A program made the translations under genes and the position numbers. The notes under the pieces were generated by a model. The model saw only the letters and a program-made list of their open reading frames with translations, was not told the origin of the DNA and ran no database searches. A DNA stretch of 64,000 nucleotides from positions 46,123-110,122 of the forward strand of contig JAKCPI010026483.1 in the NCBI GenBank assembly GCA_023213315.1, in the 5' to 3' direction. Shown piece by piece: positions 22,028 to 32,369 of the stretch. Source of the stretch: Euborellia annulipes (taxonomy: Eukaryota; Arthropoda; Insecta; Dermaptera; Anisolabididae). Position 1 is the first letter of the stretch. Each line of letters opens with the position of its first letter.

Positions 22028-22340
22028 TTATTCAAAATAATCTCCATCGCTATTTACACATTTTTCCCACCTCTCCAAAAAATAGTTCTTCTTTTGAAGC
22101 GAACCAGTAATCGAGGCATTTTCATATGAATCGAAGCGTCCCAGTGATGCAAATAGATGATAATCGGTCTGGAGAAGAAGCCGCATGTAGTATTTTCAAA
22201 CTGAACGCCTCGATCGTTTCCTTGACCTGTGTGCTGTGTGGGATGGGGCATTATCATGGAGCAAAATGATCTTTTGTTGCCTTTTTGCATGTTCCGGTCG
22301 TTTTTCACGTAATGCTCGATTTAAATCCTCATATACTTTT
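22028..22340 (-). pseudogene. Mariner transposase relic
   Basis: On the minus strand the translation contains PKVYEDLNRALREKRPEHAK, then LLHDNAPSHTA (22229-22260), the catalytic HDNAPSH signature. After frame damage come a DYHLFASLG stretch and FLERWEKCVNSDGDYFE followed by TAA at 22028. This is the C-terminal half of a mariner-family transposase with at least one frameshift and a stop. The N terminus is not found above 22345 and the termini are unclear. It is a different lineage from the 16658 copy, judging by HDNAPSH and GDYFE. Confidence 0.85.
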
Positions 22341-22590
22341 GGTAGGGATCAGTGATATATCCGGGAAACATAAGCCTACAATTTTATTAAGATAACTATA
22401 TAGTCAATACATTAGACTAGAGGTAATTTTTGCCATGTAAGCAAAAATATATTAGAAACTCAATCCAATCTTAAAACAACCTCTAGAAACCAATAGTGGA
22501 ATGGGGGAGTCCCACTTTTAGTATCAGAGATAAAAATACAGACACCGTGAGAAGTGTGCAAATATTGCTAAAAGAATCTTGTCAGAAATA

Positions 22591-22708
22591 CCCGAGAAAA
22601 AATGATTGAAAATGATCGAGGGATCCACACGCCCACAGCAGCTCTGCATAGTGAAGCTTTAGGGATACACAGGGATACAAACGTCCACACCAGGGACACA
22701 CAGGAATC
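22591..22708. repeat. Fold-back element, copy 2 (left half only)
   Basis: CCCGAGAAAAAATGATTGAA and ATCGAGGGATCCACACGCCC match the left arm of the 9453 element. The right arm is missing and a SINE-A follows at once. Confidence 0.75.
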
Positions 22709-22711
22709 CAA

Positions 22712-22957
22712 CCTAGTGGAACCTCGTATACCAAACGTCGCGGGTTCGGACCCCAAGCAGTCCGATGATTTTATTTAAGCCATTTGGATACCAAAAGGCT
22801 TAAATAAGAATGCCTGGACCCCATATATGTATATTAAATCAATAACGGATATCGTAAAAGTCTTATATGGCCTGAGTTGCCGAAAAGACTGTGTGAATGT
22901 GAGTGTGAGTGTGAGTGTGAATGAGAAAAAAGTGTGAGTGTTTTTATTACAAAAAAA
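22712..22957 (+). mobile_element. SINE-A copy, nearly full length
   Basis: Head truncated at CCTCGTATACCAAACG; B box GCGGGTTCGGACCCC; hairpin TTTAAGCCATTTGG/CCAAAAGGCTTAAA; tail with GTGAATGAGAAAAAAGTGTG and a mixed A/T end. Confidence 0.85.
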
Positions 22958-23023
22958 TCTCTTTATTTAAATCACAACATAATTACTCTGTGCACTATTT
23001 TTTTATATAAAACAATAAAGAAA

Positions 23024-23700
23024 ATCTGGTGTGACTGGCGCACAGCACACAACTTTCTCTTACCTTCGGTAATCGAAAGTTGTGTACTGTGCTTGTCACA
23101 CCAGATTTTTTGTGTCGACATGTATTTAGTTCCCGGCAGTAGGGAATATTTGAATTCAGATGTAAAATATGGGAAAATATTTATATTTTGTTACCATGGC
23201 AACCATTTCTCCTATCTTTCCTATGAAGCACAAGAGTAAAGTGTGCTTCAAACAATTTTGAGGGCAAAACGAGAATATACATTTGAAAGAGCATCTAAAA
23301 AATAATTGATTTTTGAATTTTAATCAAAATCGTTAGAGCGAATTTTGAGAAAATCGAAAAAACTGAAAAAGTACATCAGTAAAGTACTAGTACTCTTTGG
23401 CCGATTTTGATTAAAAGCTTATTTTTCCGGTCCCGGGAGGTATTTAACTTAAATATAAAATTTCAATCTCCTAGCTCAATTCCTTCATGCTTAAAATTGA
23501 AACACACACACACACCCACCCACACACACACCCACCCACCCACCCACACACAGACAGACCATGTCGCGAAAACCAGTTTTTGGATTCAGGGGACCTCAAA
23601 ACGTGAAGATCCATCAAAATCTCGACATCGAATTTTTGACATGAATCCAATACTTTCTCTCTATATATATATTACATATATACATAGGTAAGAGAAAGTA
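23024..23700 (-). mobile_element. HX repeat copy 6, first unit of a tandem pair
   Basis: Complete unit: AAAATCTGGTGTGACTGG, terminal hairpin, X-box at 23190, the (CA)n/(CCCA)n tract at 23502-23550, GACAGACCATGTCGCGAAA, then the ACTTTCTCTC...GGTAAGAGAAAGT hairpin. The next unit starts immediately at 23701. Confidence 0.9.
23190..23203. promoter_or_regulatory. RFX/X-box-like palindrome in HX copy 6
   Basis: GTTACCATGGCAAC, exact X-box form. Confidence 0.5.
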
Positions 23701-23877
23701 AAAATCTGGTGTGACTGGCGCACAGCACACAACTTTCTCTTACCTTCGGTAATCGAAAGTTGTGTACTGTGCTTGTCACACCAGATTTTTTGTGTCGACA
23801 TGTATTTAGTTCCCGGCAGTAGGGAATATTTGAATTCAGATGTAAAATTTATAAGTATGGGAAAATATTTATATTTT

Positions 23878-23891
23878 GTTACCATGGCAAC
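23878..23891. promoter_or_regulatory. RFX/X-box-like palindrome in HX copy 7
   Basis: GTTACCATGGCAAC, exact X-box form. Confidence 0.5.
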
Positions 23892-24189
23892 CATTTCTCC
23901 TATCTTTTCTATGGAGTGCAAGAGTAAAGTAGTCTTCAAACAATTTTGAGGGCAAAACGAGAATATACATTTGAAAGAGCATCTAAAAATAATTGATTTT
24001 TGAATTTTAATCAAAATCGTTAGAGCGAATTTTGAGAAAATCGAAAAAAACTGAAAAAGTACATCAGTAAAGTACTAGTACTCTTTGGCCGATTTTGATT
24101 AAAAGCTTATTTTTCCGGTCTCGGGGGGCGTTTAACTTATATATAAAATTTCAGCCTCATAGCTCAATTCCTTCATGCTTAAAAGTGAA

Positions 24190-24193
24190 CACA

Positions 24194-24226
<33 letters not shown>

Positions 24227-24262
24227 ACACACACACACCCACACACACACACACACACAGAC
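24190..24262. repeat. (CA)n microsatellite inside HX copy 7
   Basis: CA dinucleotides with occasional CCCA units. The frames across it are artefacts of the repeat. Confidence 0.9.
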
Positions 24263-24589
24263 AGACCATGTCGCGAAAACCACTTTTTTGGATTCAGGGG
24301 ACCTCAAAACGTGAAGATCCATCAAAATCTCGACATCGAATTTTTGACATGAATCCAATACTTTCTCTCTATATATATATTACATATATACATAGGTAAG
24401 AGAAAGTAAAAAGTCATTGTCATTTGGTTTGCTTGCAATTGTGCAAATGAATTGCCCCCTATCTCAGATTTAGATTAATGGCGCTTGGTTCCTTTTTGCA
24501 TAACATCGTCCAGTTGAGGGTTTTTCAAGCACTCCCTTAAGACTGCAAATAAACCGGTGAATACATTTATTAAGATAGCAATAATATGT

Positions 24590-24652
24590 GTAGTGTTGGA
24601 CTGCAACTTAAGGATAGGAAGCCCTGGTTCGAGGCCAGGGAGCGCGATTTGC
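24590..24652 (+). repeat. tRNA-like SINE head
   Basis: CCCTGGTTCGAGGCCAGGG has a perfect 5-bp T-arm stem and a B box. The upstream TAGTGTTGGACTGCAACTTA is a plausible A-box half. No full cloverleaf or anticodon arm can be drawn, so a SINE head or tRNA relic is more likely than a tRNA gene. Confidence 0.45.
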
Positions 24653-25611
24653 CCAATCAAAGAGAAATTATTTCTTATCTGGGGCAAATATAGATATAGG
24701 CAAACATTTATTGATATATTATTATATTTATGGCGGGGAACGTTCCACATTTTTTTTTTATTCTTCTTTATTAATAACAAGAGTTTTTTTTTATTTTTTA
24801 TTGCTGACTGATCAGATGTCCATTTAGATTTCTACACCTTGAGTTAACAAATATGAATTCATAATACGAACACATAATTGAAGACCATATAAGACCTTGT
24901 GTTAATTCAATTTTAGTATAAATAAATAACAATCAAAATTGACAGATGAATTTGGACCAGGAGGGCAGCAAAGGCCAATCGTGACCAGATGAGATAAAAA
25001 AAAAAAAGATAAAATATGTCCGAATCGTGAAGGTTGTTAAGAAGCCATTCACGAACAGCGCTTTTATTGAATGAATAAATAAATAATTTATTTTATATGA
25101 GGATGCCATAATGAGCTTATCAGTGTAAAAAAATTATAAAATTTCATCTCAGCACTTAGACCATTTATTTTATTAACTACGTGATAAAATTTCCAGGTAT
25201 AATTTATAAAACAATAAAGGAGGCTTATCCCGCTGAGAGCATCTCTCTTTTTGATTGAATCTTCAGTTTGAAAGAGAAATTGTCATCAGAATGTATTCAG
25301 AGTTTCGTTTCCTAATTCGTTAGCATAAACAAAGGCGTGGTGTCATGTAATCGATGATCATATCGAATGAGATCAATTATTGAGCAAGACCAGATGGAAC
25401 GAATAATAAAGAAATTTTCTTGTACGTCGTCGCTCTTCAAAACTATATTTAGACACTTTTTAATTTTAAAATTTCCTTCGAAAAGCTTGCAGTCTGTAGA
25501 TTCCACTTGAGCGAAATTTTCTAAAAATATTCTATAATTTTGCAAAGACGAGTAGAATAAACGAAATCGGGAAGTTAACAATAAATTTAAATTAATATTG
25601 CCCTTGACCTC
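24653..25611. other. Unassigned AT-rich DNA
   Basis: No repeat or coding signal is recognised. The first part may be the body of the SINE headed at 24590. Confidence 0.4.
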
Positions 25612-26230
25612 AGAGGTAGCCAGAGTAAAAATGATCGAGGTATCCACACGCCCGCAGCAGGTCTGCGTAGTGAACCTTGAGGGACACACAGGGGTCCACA
25701 CGCCCACACCAGGGGCACACACAGTAGATCGAAAGTGACCAGAAGAAAAATGAGTGTCCCTGGTGCGGGTGTGTGTATTCCTGTGTGTCCCTAAAGGTGG
25801 AATTCCGAGCAACGCGACAGAGCGTCACTGACGCCACGACAGTGACGCGGCGGCAGAGCGACAGTACATGTCATGTGTAAATAAATGAAAGGCTTCGAGT
25901 GTTGCGACACAGACTGCCGTGACGTCATTGCCGCTCTAGCGGCAGCGACACTGCGGCGTTTGTTCTCGATCGGTCGCTGCCGCGGAGCTTTTTCATAACA
26001 AAATAACAAACAAAATGGCGGCCTTCAATTAAAATGAAGATGAAATATTGATAGAATTCATTTCTTAGGTTACGACAATAAGTCGCCTTTGTTTACTGAC
26101 GCCGACATCAAAAGCCACAAGCGCGACACTACCGCCGCATCGCGACTGCCGTGACGCTGCCGCTCTGTCTCGTTGCTCGGAATTCCACCTTAAAGGTTCA
26201 CTATGCAGAACATTTCCATTTATAAATAGA
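25612..26230. repeat. Fold-back element, copy 3, split by a GC-rich MITE
   Basis: Left part at 25612-25794 (AGAGTAAAAATGATCGAGG to GTGTGTCCC). The right remnant TTAAAGGTTCACTATGCAGA continues after the inserted element at 26191. The fold-back's far end is truncated. Confidence 0.8.
25795..26190. mobile_element. GC-rich MITE with TAA duplication (Harbinger-like)
   Basis: The ends AGGTGGAATTCCGAGCAACG and its inverse (CGTTGCTCGGAATTCCACCT) are about 20 bp and nearly perfect. TAA flanks both sides (25792-25794, 26191-26193), the 3-bp TWA target of PIF/Harbinger transposons. The interior is rich in GCCGC/GCGGC words and far more GC-rich than the neighbourhood. No transposase. It sits inside fold-back copy 3 and is therefore younger. 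Confidence 0.8.
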
Positions 26231-26344
26231 CCAATGTTTCACGTAAAACTTACACCGCTTTCCCTGTAAACTTAGTAAAAATATTCTTTTTTATTTATTC
26301 TTATTTATAAAACTTTAGCAATCATTTGGAAAATTGCTCACTGT

Positions 26345-26410
26345 GGTTCGCGCCTCCCCTTGGACTAGTCTGCGTCTCTCTGGGGAGGCGTGCCTCCTAG
26401 TTTGGAAAAG
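26345..26410. other. Possible decayed hAT-like ends
   Basis: CACTGTGGTTCGCGCCTCCCC and, 50 bp on, GGGGAGGCGTGCCTCCTAGTTTGGAAAA look like degenerate inverted ends of a CAGTGGTTC-type hAT MITE. No target duplication is visible. Confidence 0.25.
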
Positions 26411-26687
26411 GCTGTGATAGAGTATTTATTTATTTGCCAAATTTCTAGCATACGCCATCCAGTCATTATTGCGACCTTCAAAACTAGAGTTTTTAGACTA
26501 AGTACACGTATTCAAACTTTTAGGTCTCAAAAGAAGAATAACGAAAGAAAAATAAAATTTATAAAAAGCAGGCAGTCGTTTGCTTGCAAACATGTATAGT
26601 AGGGCAGCAGCCAGACATTTTTAAAGTGAAACTTTATTTTGATCGACACAAATTTTTTCGTTTCTCTATCAGCATGTCGCGTTACAG

Positions 26688-26747
26688 GCCGTGACGTCAA
26701 AGGCCATGACGCTACAAGTTATGACGTCACAAGCCATGACGACAAAA
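26688..26747. repeat. 15-bp tandem repeat carrying CRE-like sites
   Basis: Four adjacent 15-bp units of the form GCCATGACGTCACAA. Units 1 and 3 hold TGACGTCA, the palindromic CRE/ATF site; units 2 and 4 have one- or two-base changes. A weaker unit precedes at 26673. Confidence 0.7.
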
Positions 26748-26749
26748 AT

Positions 26750-28050
26750 AGAAAAGTTGAAATTTAATATATATGACGAATTATAAAAAAATAATTGTGA
26801 GATTTAATTATTCAATTTTTAAATTGATAAAATATAATTTTTAAAATAATTTAAAATGATTCAATTGCTAAATAAATATTGTTCTCAGTTTTTAACATGC
26901 GTCAATTGATTTCCCATTATCATTCCCATTTTCCAATTATTAAGTTAAGATTAAAAACGCGATTTTAATACCCTTAATTGAATAATTTTCTGAAAATTTT
27001 CAGTTAAACGCCTACGATCCGAAAAAAAAGTTTCACTTGCATCGTGGTTTCATAAAACCACACAATGTTTCTCTCTACTAATTAATAAGACAAGACAAAA
27101 GAAAATATGATACATGATATTTAAAAAAAATATTTTTATGGAAAGCTGATTGATGATAAATATACAAACGAGAGAGAGAGAGAGAGTTTGTTTCTCTTTT
27201 CCAATTGCCTATCTCTGTTAAAGGCTTAGGACAAACTTTATAGACATAGCTATTTATTAAACACAATATGTACTTTTTGGACAGGCAGTGAAATCGCAAC
27301 AAATCAATTATATTTCGATAGGCAATATCTCTCGAATAAAATCATTTATTATCTCTATCTGTTTTAAATCATTTAATTAATGGAACGTTAAAAATTTTAT
27401 GCATACTTAAAACGTATTTTTATTAAAAGTATAAAACAAGAAAGAATTTGATTAAAAAAAAAAAAATTCCATTAGAACCAGATTCATTTTTTTATGGTCA
27501 GAGAGTATCTAATAAATAATATTGAATTGTGATGGAGTCAAAGTCTAATTACAAAAAAGGCAAAAACAATCCAAACTTTGAAATAAATAAATATGAAATA
27601 ATAATATGGCGTGACTAGTAGCACGTTTTCTAAAATTTCTTTTGAAGGAACGATAATTCGAGTTGCCACCATTTTCGCAATTAAAGTACATTGATGATTA
27701 AGATAAAAAGTACATAGTGTCAAAATAAAGTATCATTGATATTTATTTAGCATTATATTTAAAAACATATTTTTTATTGCTTTTCGCAAGTTTTATCAAA
27801 TTAGTATCATTGCTAAACAATTGCACAGCATCTTAACAGTCGATATTTAAGTTAAAGTAAATAAGTAATTTATTTTTTTGTACAGAGATGCTTTGTTTCT
27901 TTCGTCAAACTACTTTGAGATATTTTTGAGCAGTAGAAAATCCGTTTTAAGCAAAAATGGTAACGAACAAACTTTTTTGAATCCCAGCAAAATCAAATCA
28001 TGCGAAATAAATCATTTTTTTGTACTTTAATGTTCTCGTAAAATATAATT
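26750..28050. other. Unassigned AT-rich DNA
   Basis: No repeat family or gene recognised. A GA microsatellite is at about 27170-27186. Confidence 0.45.
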
Positions 28051-28312
28051 CAGGGGCGTATATAGAAATTTTTTCGGGGGGGGCCCGAACTCAAAAATTT
28101 TTCCGAGGAAAATTTTTTTTTTTAAGAAACTATACTTTTTTTCACACGAAATTTTTTGAGGAACATTTTTTCTATTGCGAAACCAAAGTTGTCCATCCTG
28201 CGGAAAAATTTGTTGCGCTGATGTCTGTATATCCCTATATGTATGTATATGTGTTTGGGAAATTTCGGGGGGGGGCCCGGGCCCCTCGGCCCTCCCCTTA
28301 AATACGCCCCTG
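28051..28312. mobile_element. hAT-like MITE, CAGGGGCGTAT family, copy 1
   Basis: The ends CAGGGGCGTATATAG and TTAAATACGCCCCTG are inverted. The flanks are ATATAATT (28043-28050) and GTATAATT (28313-28320), identical over 7 of 8 bases. The interior shares most of its length with the copy at 39551, including CCAAAGTTGTCCATCCTGCG. No transposase. Confidence 0.85.
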
Positions 28313-29401
28313 GTATAATTACCCGTAATAACGTACAGTACTTTATTATAAAGTAAGGGTGGCAACCCCTCTTCAGTATAAATCCTCTTTCGTAATTTTC
28401 ATTACGACAAGTGTCCAAAAATAAAACAAACATCGATCTATCTTATCTTATTTCACTTTTAGATACCTGTGTTGAGAAATTTAAAACAATGCATAAAAAT
28501 TTTAATTTATTCTTCGTTTAAACTTATAATGAAAAAAAAAACAAAGAGGTTTAAAAGCAATCATTAATGTTTTAAAATAAAAAATTTAAAAAAAAAAGGG
28601 AAATTTTAGAAGTTAAGTGGGCATCTATGAAATTAAATCCGAAAATAAAAGAGGTAAGTTTATTTTTATGGACGTAAAATGTTCCGGAATCAGTTTGTCT
28701 GTCTGCCTCCGGGTGTCTCGTAGATCAGCGTTTAATTACGACTTGGAGCAGATGTACAACACCCACACACACACACACACAGCATGCACACGTGGGCTCT
28801 AATAGGGTGTAAACAAGACCACCTTTACACGTAAAAATTCCAATTAGAAATGTTAATTTTATTTCCTCAATTGTTCCTTTTTTATGCCATCTTGGGAAGA
28901 GAGTGCGTTGATCTAGAAACGCATTTGCGAAACAAGCAAAGATTTTTTTTTTGTTTTTTTGATAAATATTTATTTAATTTGGATGTCTATCACATGCTGC
29001 TCAAAGTAATTCCTTTTAGAGAGAGAGAAAAAATCTGGTGTGAAACAGAGACGACTTTCTCTGGAACAAGTTCACTGATCCCTAGATTTTATAATTATAA
29101 ATGCAATAGTACTCTTTGTACTAAGGATTTTGATAAAAACAAGCTGTTAGTTCTCAATTTTTAATACGTTCTTGGATAAGATTTATAACATGTTATGTAA
29201 AGTAAGATTTTATTATTAATATTAATTAATAACTTTAAAAGGAAATAGTTCTCTTCCCCAGCACTACCACCACTATTTCCAAAAACTTTCTCTACGATAA
29301 AATTTAACTGTTGTATCTTATTCCATCTATAATAGTTAAAAATATTAAACTCAATGAGAAGGCTAACAATAGTTGGACCAGAAATAGATAATAAACAATT
29401 T
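28313..29401. other. Unassigned AT-rich DNA
   Basis: A short (CA)n tract at about 28762-28780 is the only repeat. AAAAATCTGGTGTGAAACAG at 29030 resembles the HX start for 15 bases only. Confidence 0.4.
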
Positions 29402-29480
29402 TAGGGTCTCGCTAGTGTAGCGGGCTAGGGTGTCGGCTTCCACAAATAAGAACCCTGTCCAAACCCTGGGCGTGTGGGAT
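29402..29480 (+). repeat. tRNA-like sequence, decayed
   Basis: GGGTCTCGCTAGTGTAGCGGGCTAGGG resembles an A-box head and CCTGTCCAAACCCTGGG a mutated T arm. It is too degenerate to be a tRNA gene. Confidence 0.3.
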
Positions 29481-29584
29481 TTTTTCATTAAATAAAAATA
29501 TTTATTTAATGAAAAACAAATCGTCAAGCAGGCACTGGATTTGAATATTGGATCTCGTCACAATATTCCCCAGGCAACTCTACG

Positions 29585-29925
29585 AGGAGAGGGAGTTGCT
29601 GTGACATCCCGTCCTGTGGTAGGGATGTAAAGAAGGTTCTCTCTCAGTGATGCATTCGAAAGGAATTGGTGCTGAGGGAGTCCCTCTTCAAACTAGGAAA
29701 CCCTCCCTAGCATAGAATAGTTTGGATAAAAGGAGCCGGTTGGAACCAGAAATAAGGATTAGTTCACTAGCGAGAGACGAGCGCAGGAGGAGGAGCTAGA
29801 GATAGGAAATGATGTAACTTCACGGGGTGCCGGTAGATGGCTACGGCCAGAGGCCGGTTGGGTTTGAGGTGTGTGTCTTCGTGCACGTAAGCACCTCGGG
29901 TAAATAAACGGGGATCCCGATATAA
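29585..29925 (+). repeat. Possible LTR-like segment
   Basis: A less AT-rich tract starting near TGTGACATCCCGTCCTGTGG and ending near GGTAAATAAACGGGGATCCC, with an internal GGATAAAAGGAGCC. The layout resembles a retroelement LTR (TATA-like box, AATAAA), but neither a CA terminus nor a target duplication is clear. A diverged match lies near 44490. Weak call. Confidence 0.25.
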
Positions 29926-29929
29926 TATA

Positions 29930-30412
29930 ATAATAATAATCTATATTTATAATTCGCTAATGTCCGTCTGTCTGTCTGTCTGTCACGCTCTATTTAGGCA
30001 ACTTTCCGTTGGAATTTTGAAATGAAATTTTTTATGCATAAAGAGGACCTTCTCTGGTTACATTGCATGTATAATTACAAATTCGCTTAATATAAACTTA
30101 ACAACTCTAAATAATCAAATGCTCTAAATAGTGATTAATAGGCTTATGGTGTTATGCAATTACAACCAAAACATTTCTACCTATTTACATTTCCTTTGAC
30201 GGCTCATTGCCTTAAAAACGTTCTAAGCCGAGGAGTCGGGGAAGAGAGTAGAGCAACAGACACCAAGATTGTTGTGGTTAAGAAAGCATGTCTGAATTTC
30301 AGATGGGTGGCCTCGAAAAACAAGCGCGTGGAACGCCTCCTCCCTTCCATTTGATCATAGAAAACTTTAAATATATATAAAGTCAAAAAATCTTAAATTG
30401 CCTCAGGTGCCG
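29930..30412. other. Unassigned DNA
   Basis: Includes a short (GTCT)n run at about 29965-29982. Nothing else supportable. Confidence 0.4.
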
Positions 30413-30424
30413 ACAAAGGGAATT

Positions 30425-30692
30425 TTTTTTTCTTTTAAAACATTCACACTTTTTCTCATTCACACTCACACTCACACACACATTCACACTGTCTTTTCGG
30501 CAGCTCAGGCCATATAAGACATTTACGATAACCGTTATTTATGAATTTATATATATTAGGGTCCAGGCATTTTTATTTAAGCCATCTGGTATCCAGATGG
30601 CTTAAATAAAATCATCGGACTGCCTGGGGTCCGAACCCGCGACGTTTGGTATATGAGGTTAGCACGCTAACCTCTACACCAGCCCCGTGGGC
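30425..30692 (-). mobile_element. SINE-A copy, full length, 12-bp target duplication
   Basis: Complete family member with ACAAAGGGAATT directly repeated at 30413-30424 and 30693-30704. On the minus strand it shows the head GGGGCTGGTGTAGAGGTTAG, the B box GCGGGTTCGGACCCC, the hairpin CCATCTGG/CCAGATGG (compensatory changes keep pairing), the GTGAATGAGAAAAAGTGTG tail and poly(A). Confidence 0.95.
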
Positions 30693-30704
30693 ACAAAGGG
30701 AATT

Positions 30705-31509
30705 AAATAATAAAAAAAAAAAATTTGTTTTCAGTTAAAAAAAAAGCCAACTTATAAAAATTTGAAACAATGTTAAATTTGATTGAGAATTTGTTCATTT
30801 CTATTAATTGACGTGCAAATAGTAAAGAGGCAATTAAGGAACAAATCGGGCGTCTGCCGTCTCGTTCTGCGTCTGGCCTTTAGCCAGATGACCTTCTTTC
30901 TCTCCCTCTCCTCTCCCCTCTCTCTCTCTCTCTCTCTCATCGATGCGGATCTCAGAGGCAGTGCTCTATTATTCTTGTTTAATGTTTATTTTTTTCCTAC
31001 ATCTCAATTTATTTTATTTTTTTTCCCTCCCTCTCTTCTCGATATAGTAAAATTTATATTCATTTTCGGAAAACATATAATCCGATCTTTATATATTACG
31101 AAAGATGATTTATTCGGACAAATTGATGTGAATAAAGAAAAGAAATTGGAGCCAAGTTGCCAAAGAAAATAAAAAATAACCTTAGGAGGATGTCAATAAC
31201 CCCTTAATATAGTGAGATTCACTCAAACAATGTTTATTATTGAGCGATATTGTTGCGGACATTTGTAACTGTCAAGAGACTTTAATGTAACACAAAAAAA
31301 TTGGTTTCGGATCTCCTGCAATCCAATGAATATTTATTTACATCGTTTTTTTTTTACCAAAAGATATAAATAAATCTCCACTGATCATTTAGTAAAATTT
31401 TAATATAAGTAACGATAGAGTCTATTCAGTATAGCCTAAGATGCTGAAAATATTTTTATTTTTATTTTTGGCCTCTAGCCTTTACAATTACAAAAACAAA
31501 AATATAGAA
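30705..31509. other. Unassigned DNA with CT-rich tract
   Basis: A (CT)n tract lies at about 30898-30938. The long frame across it (30783-31172) is repeat-driven and not credible as a gene. Confidence 0.45.
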
Positions 31510-31553
31510 GAAAGGGACGGGAGCCTTCCAGGAGAAATAAAAAGCTTTATATT

Positions 31554-31599
31554 CTGTTGTCGACGTTTCGAGATCTAGTCACACTCATCTTCAGGCCAC
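31554..31599 (-). ncRNA. Hammerhead-like motif 3
   Basis: Minus strand: CTGAAGA (exact core), T, GAG...CTC stem, GAAACGTC. Stem I pairing is weak. Confidence 0.45.
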
Positions 31600-31806
31600 G
31601 CGAAATTGTCAAAAATAAATACACATGGTGAAGGACTCCATGTTATTATCATGTTAAAACATATTTGTATTATTTTGTTTCGTCATAAGTGAGTAAATAT
31701 AAAAAACTATTCAACAAAAAACTATTCGACCGAAACTGGTTTAAAACAGCAAATGATGACGATACAAAATAATTCAAAAATGTTTAAACATGATAATAAC
31801 ATGCAG

Positions 31807-31982
31807 CACGCCCTCGGGCCTACCTTGTGTACCAAGGGTCGGGGGTTCGGATCCCAGGCAGTCCAATGATTTTACTTAAGACGTTTAAAGTCTTGTATGG
31901 CCTGAGTTGCCGAAAAAGCCGGTGTGTATGTGTGTGTGAATGTGAGTGTGGATGGGAATAAAGTGTGAGTGTTAAAAAAAAA
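31807..31982 (+). mobile_element. SINE-A copy with 9-bp target duplication
   Basis: AACATGCAG repeats at 31798-31806 and 31983-31991. The head (GCCCTCGGGCC...) and B box GGGGTTCGGATCCCAGG are intact, but the second arm of the hairpin and the following block are deleted. The tail is complete. Confidence 0.9.
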
Positions 31983-32018
31983 AACATGCAGTACCACACC
32001 ACCTGGTTTGCAAACTCT

Positions 32019-32067
32019 GCGTGCCCTGAAGATGAGTGCGACCTGCTCTCGAAACGTCGTCGGCAGA
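32019..32067 (+). ncRNA. Hammerhead-like motif 4
   Basis: CTGAAGA (32026-32032), T, GAG/CTC stem, GAAACGTC (32051-32058), with TGCC/GGCA as outer stem I. Confidence 0.45.
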
Positions 32068-32207
32068 ATATAAAGCAATTTATTTCACCTGGCTGCTGTT
32101 CCCCAAAGTCTTTCGTCCTTTTCCTCTAAATGAATATCCACAGCCATTAAACTTGAGAAATTTTATCATAGATTACAAAGATTTTTTTTATGGATGATCC
32201 CTGAAAA

Positions 32208-32262
32208 ATATATAGACGGAATCTAAATGGCCTCAGATGCAGAAAAGAATTTTTTTAAGAAA
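32208..32262 (+). mobile_element. SINE-B 3' end
   Basis: GACGGAATCTAAATGGCCTC, AGATGCAGAAAAGA and a T-rich end match the SINE-B tail only. Confidence 0.55.
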
Positions 32263-32294
32263 TTTGTTAGTATGTAGTTTGTGGGTGTTGGTCG

Positions 32295-32360
32295 AGGGTA
32301 ATACTGATGCCCCGAAATGGCTGGAGATCCTGGGTTCGATTCCCAGAGCCATGGGACGTT
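32295..32360 (+). repeat. tRNA-like sequence with intact T arm
   Basis: CTGGGTTCGATTCCCAG is a perfect T arm with a canonical B box. Upstream there is no D arm or anticodon arm, so this is a SINE head or tRNA relic, not a tRNA gene. Confidence 0.45.
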
Positions 32361-32369
32361 TCTTTGTCA

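Larger units (their letters stand above)
23701..24409 (-). mobile_element. HX repeat copy 7, second unit of the tandem pair
   Basis: Head-to-tail with copy 6 and very similar to it, including shared variants (e.g. TTCCCGGCAGTAGGGAATAT), which points to recent duplication. It differs mainly in the longer (CA)n tract at about 24190-24260. Confidence 0.9.
31510..32110. repeat. HH repeats 3 and 4, inverted pair
   Basis: The left member (31510-31605, minus) and right member (32000-32110, plus) are inverted copies sharing GAAATAAA...CTTTATATTCTG and the hammerhead-like core. They are separated by AT-rich DNA and a younger SINE-A. The outer tails (CTCCTGGAAGG.../...CACCTGGCTGCTG) resemble the tails of other HH repeats. 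Confidence 0.65.

Noticed and set aside
29030..29050. HX repeat start (AAAAATCTGGTGTGAAACAG)
   Set aside because: Similarity ends after about 15 bases and no other HX part follows.
30783..31172. 129-codon open frame
   Set aside because: It crosses a CT microsatellite and T-rich sequence; the translation is low-complexity without motifs.
32295..32360. tRNA gene
   Set aside because: Only the T arm is intact; no D or anticodon arm.
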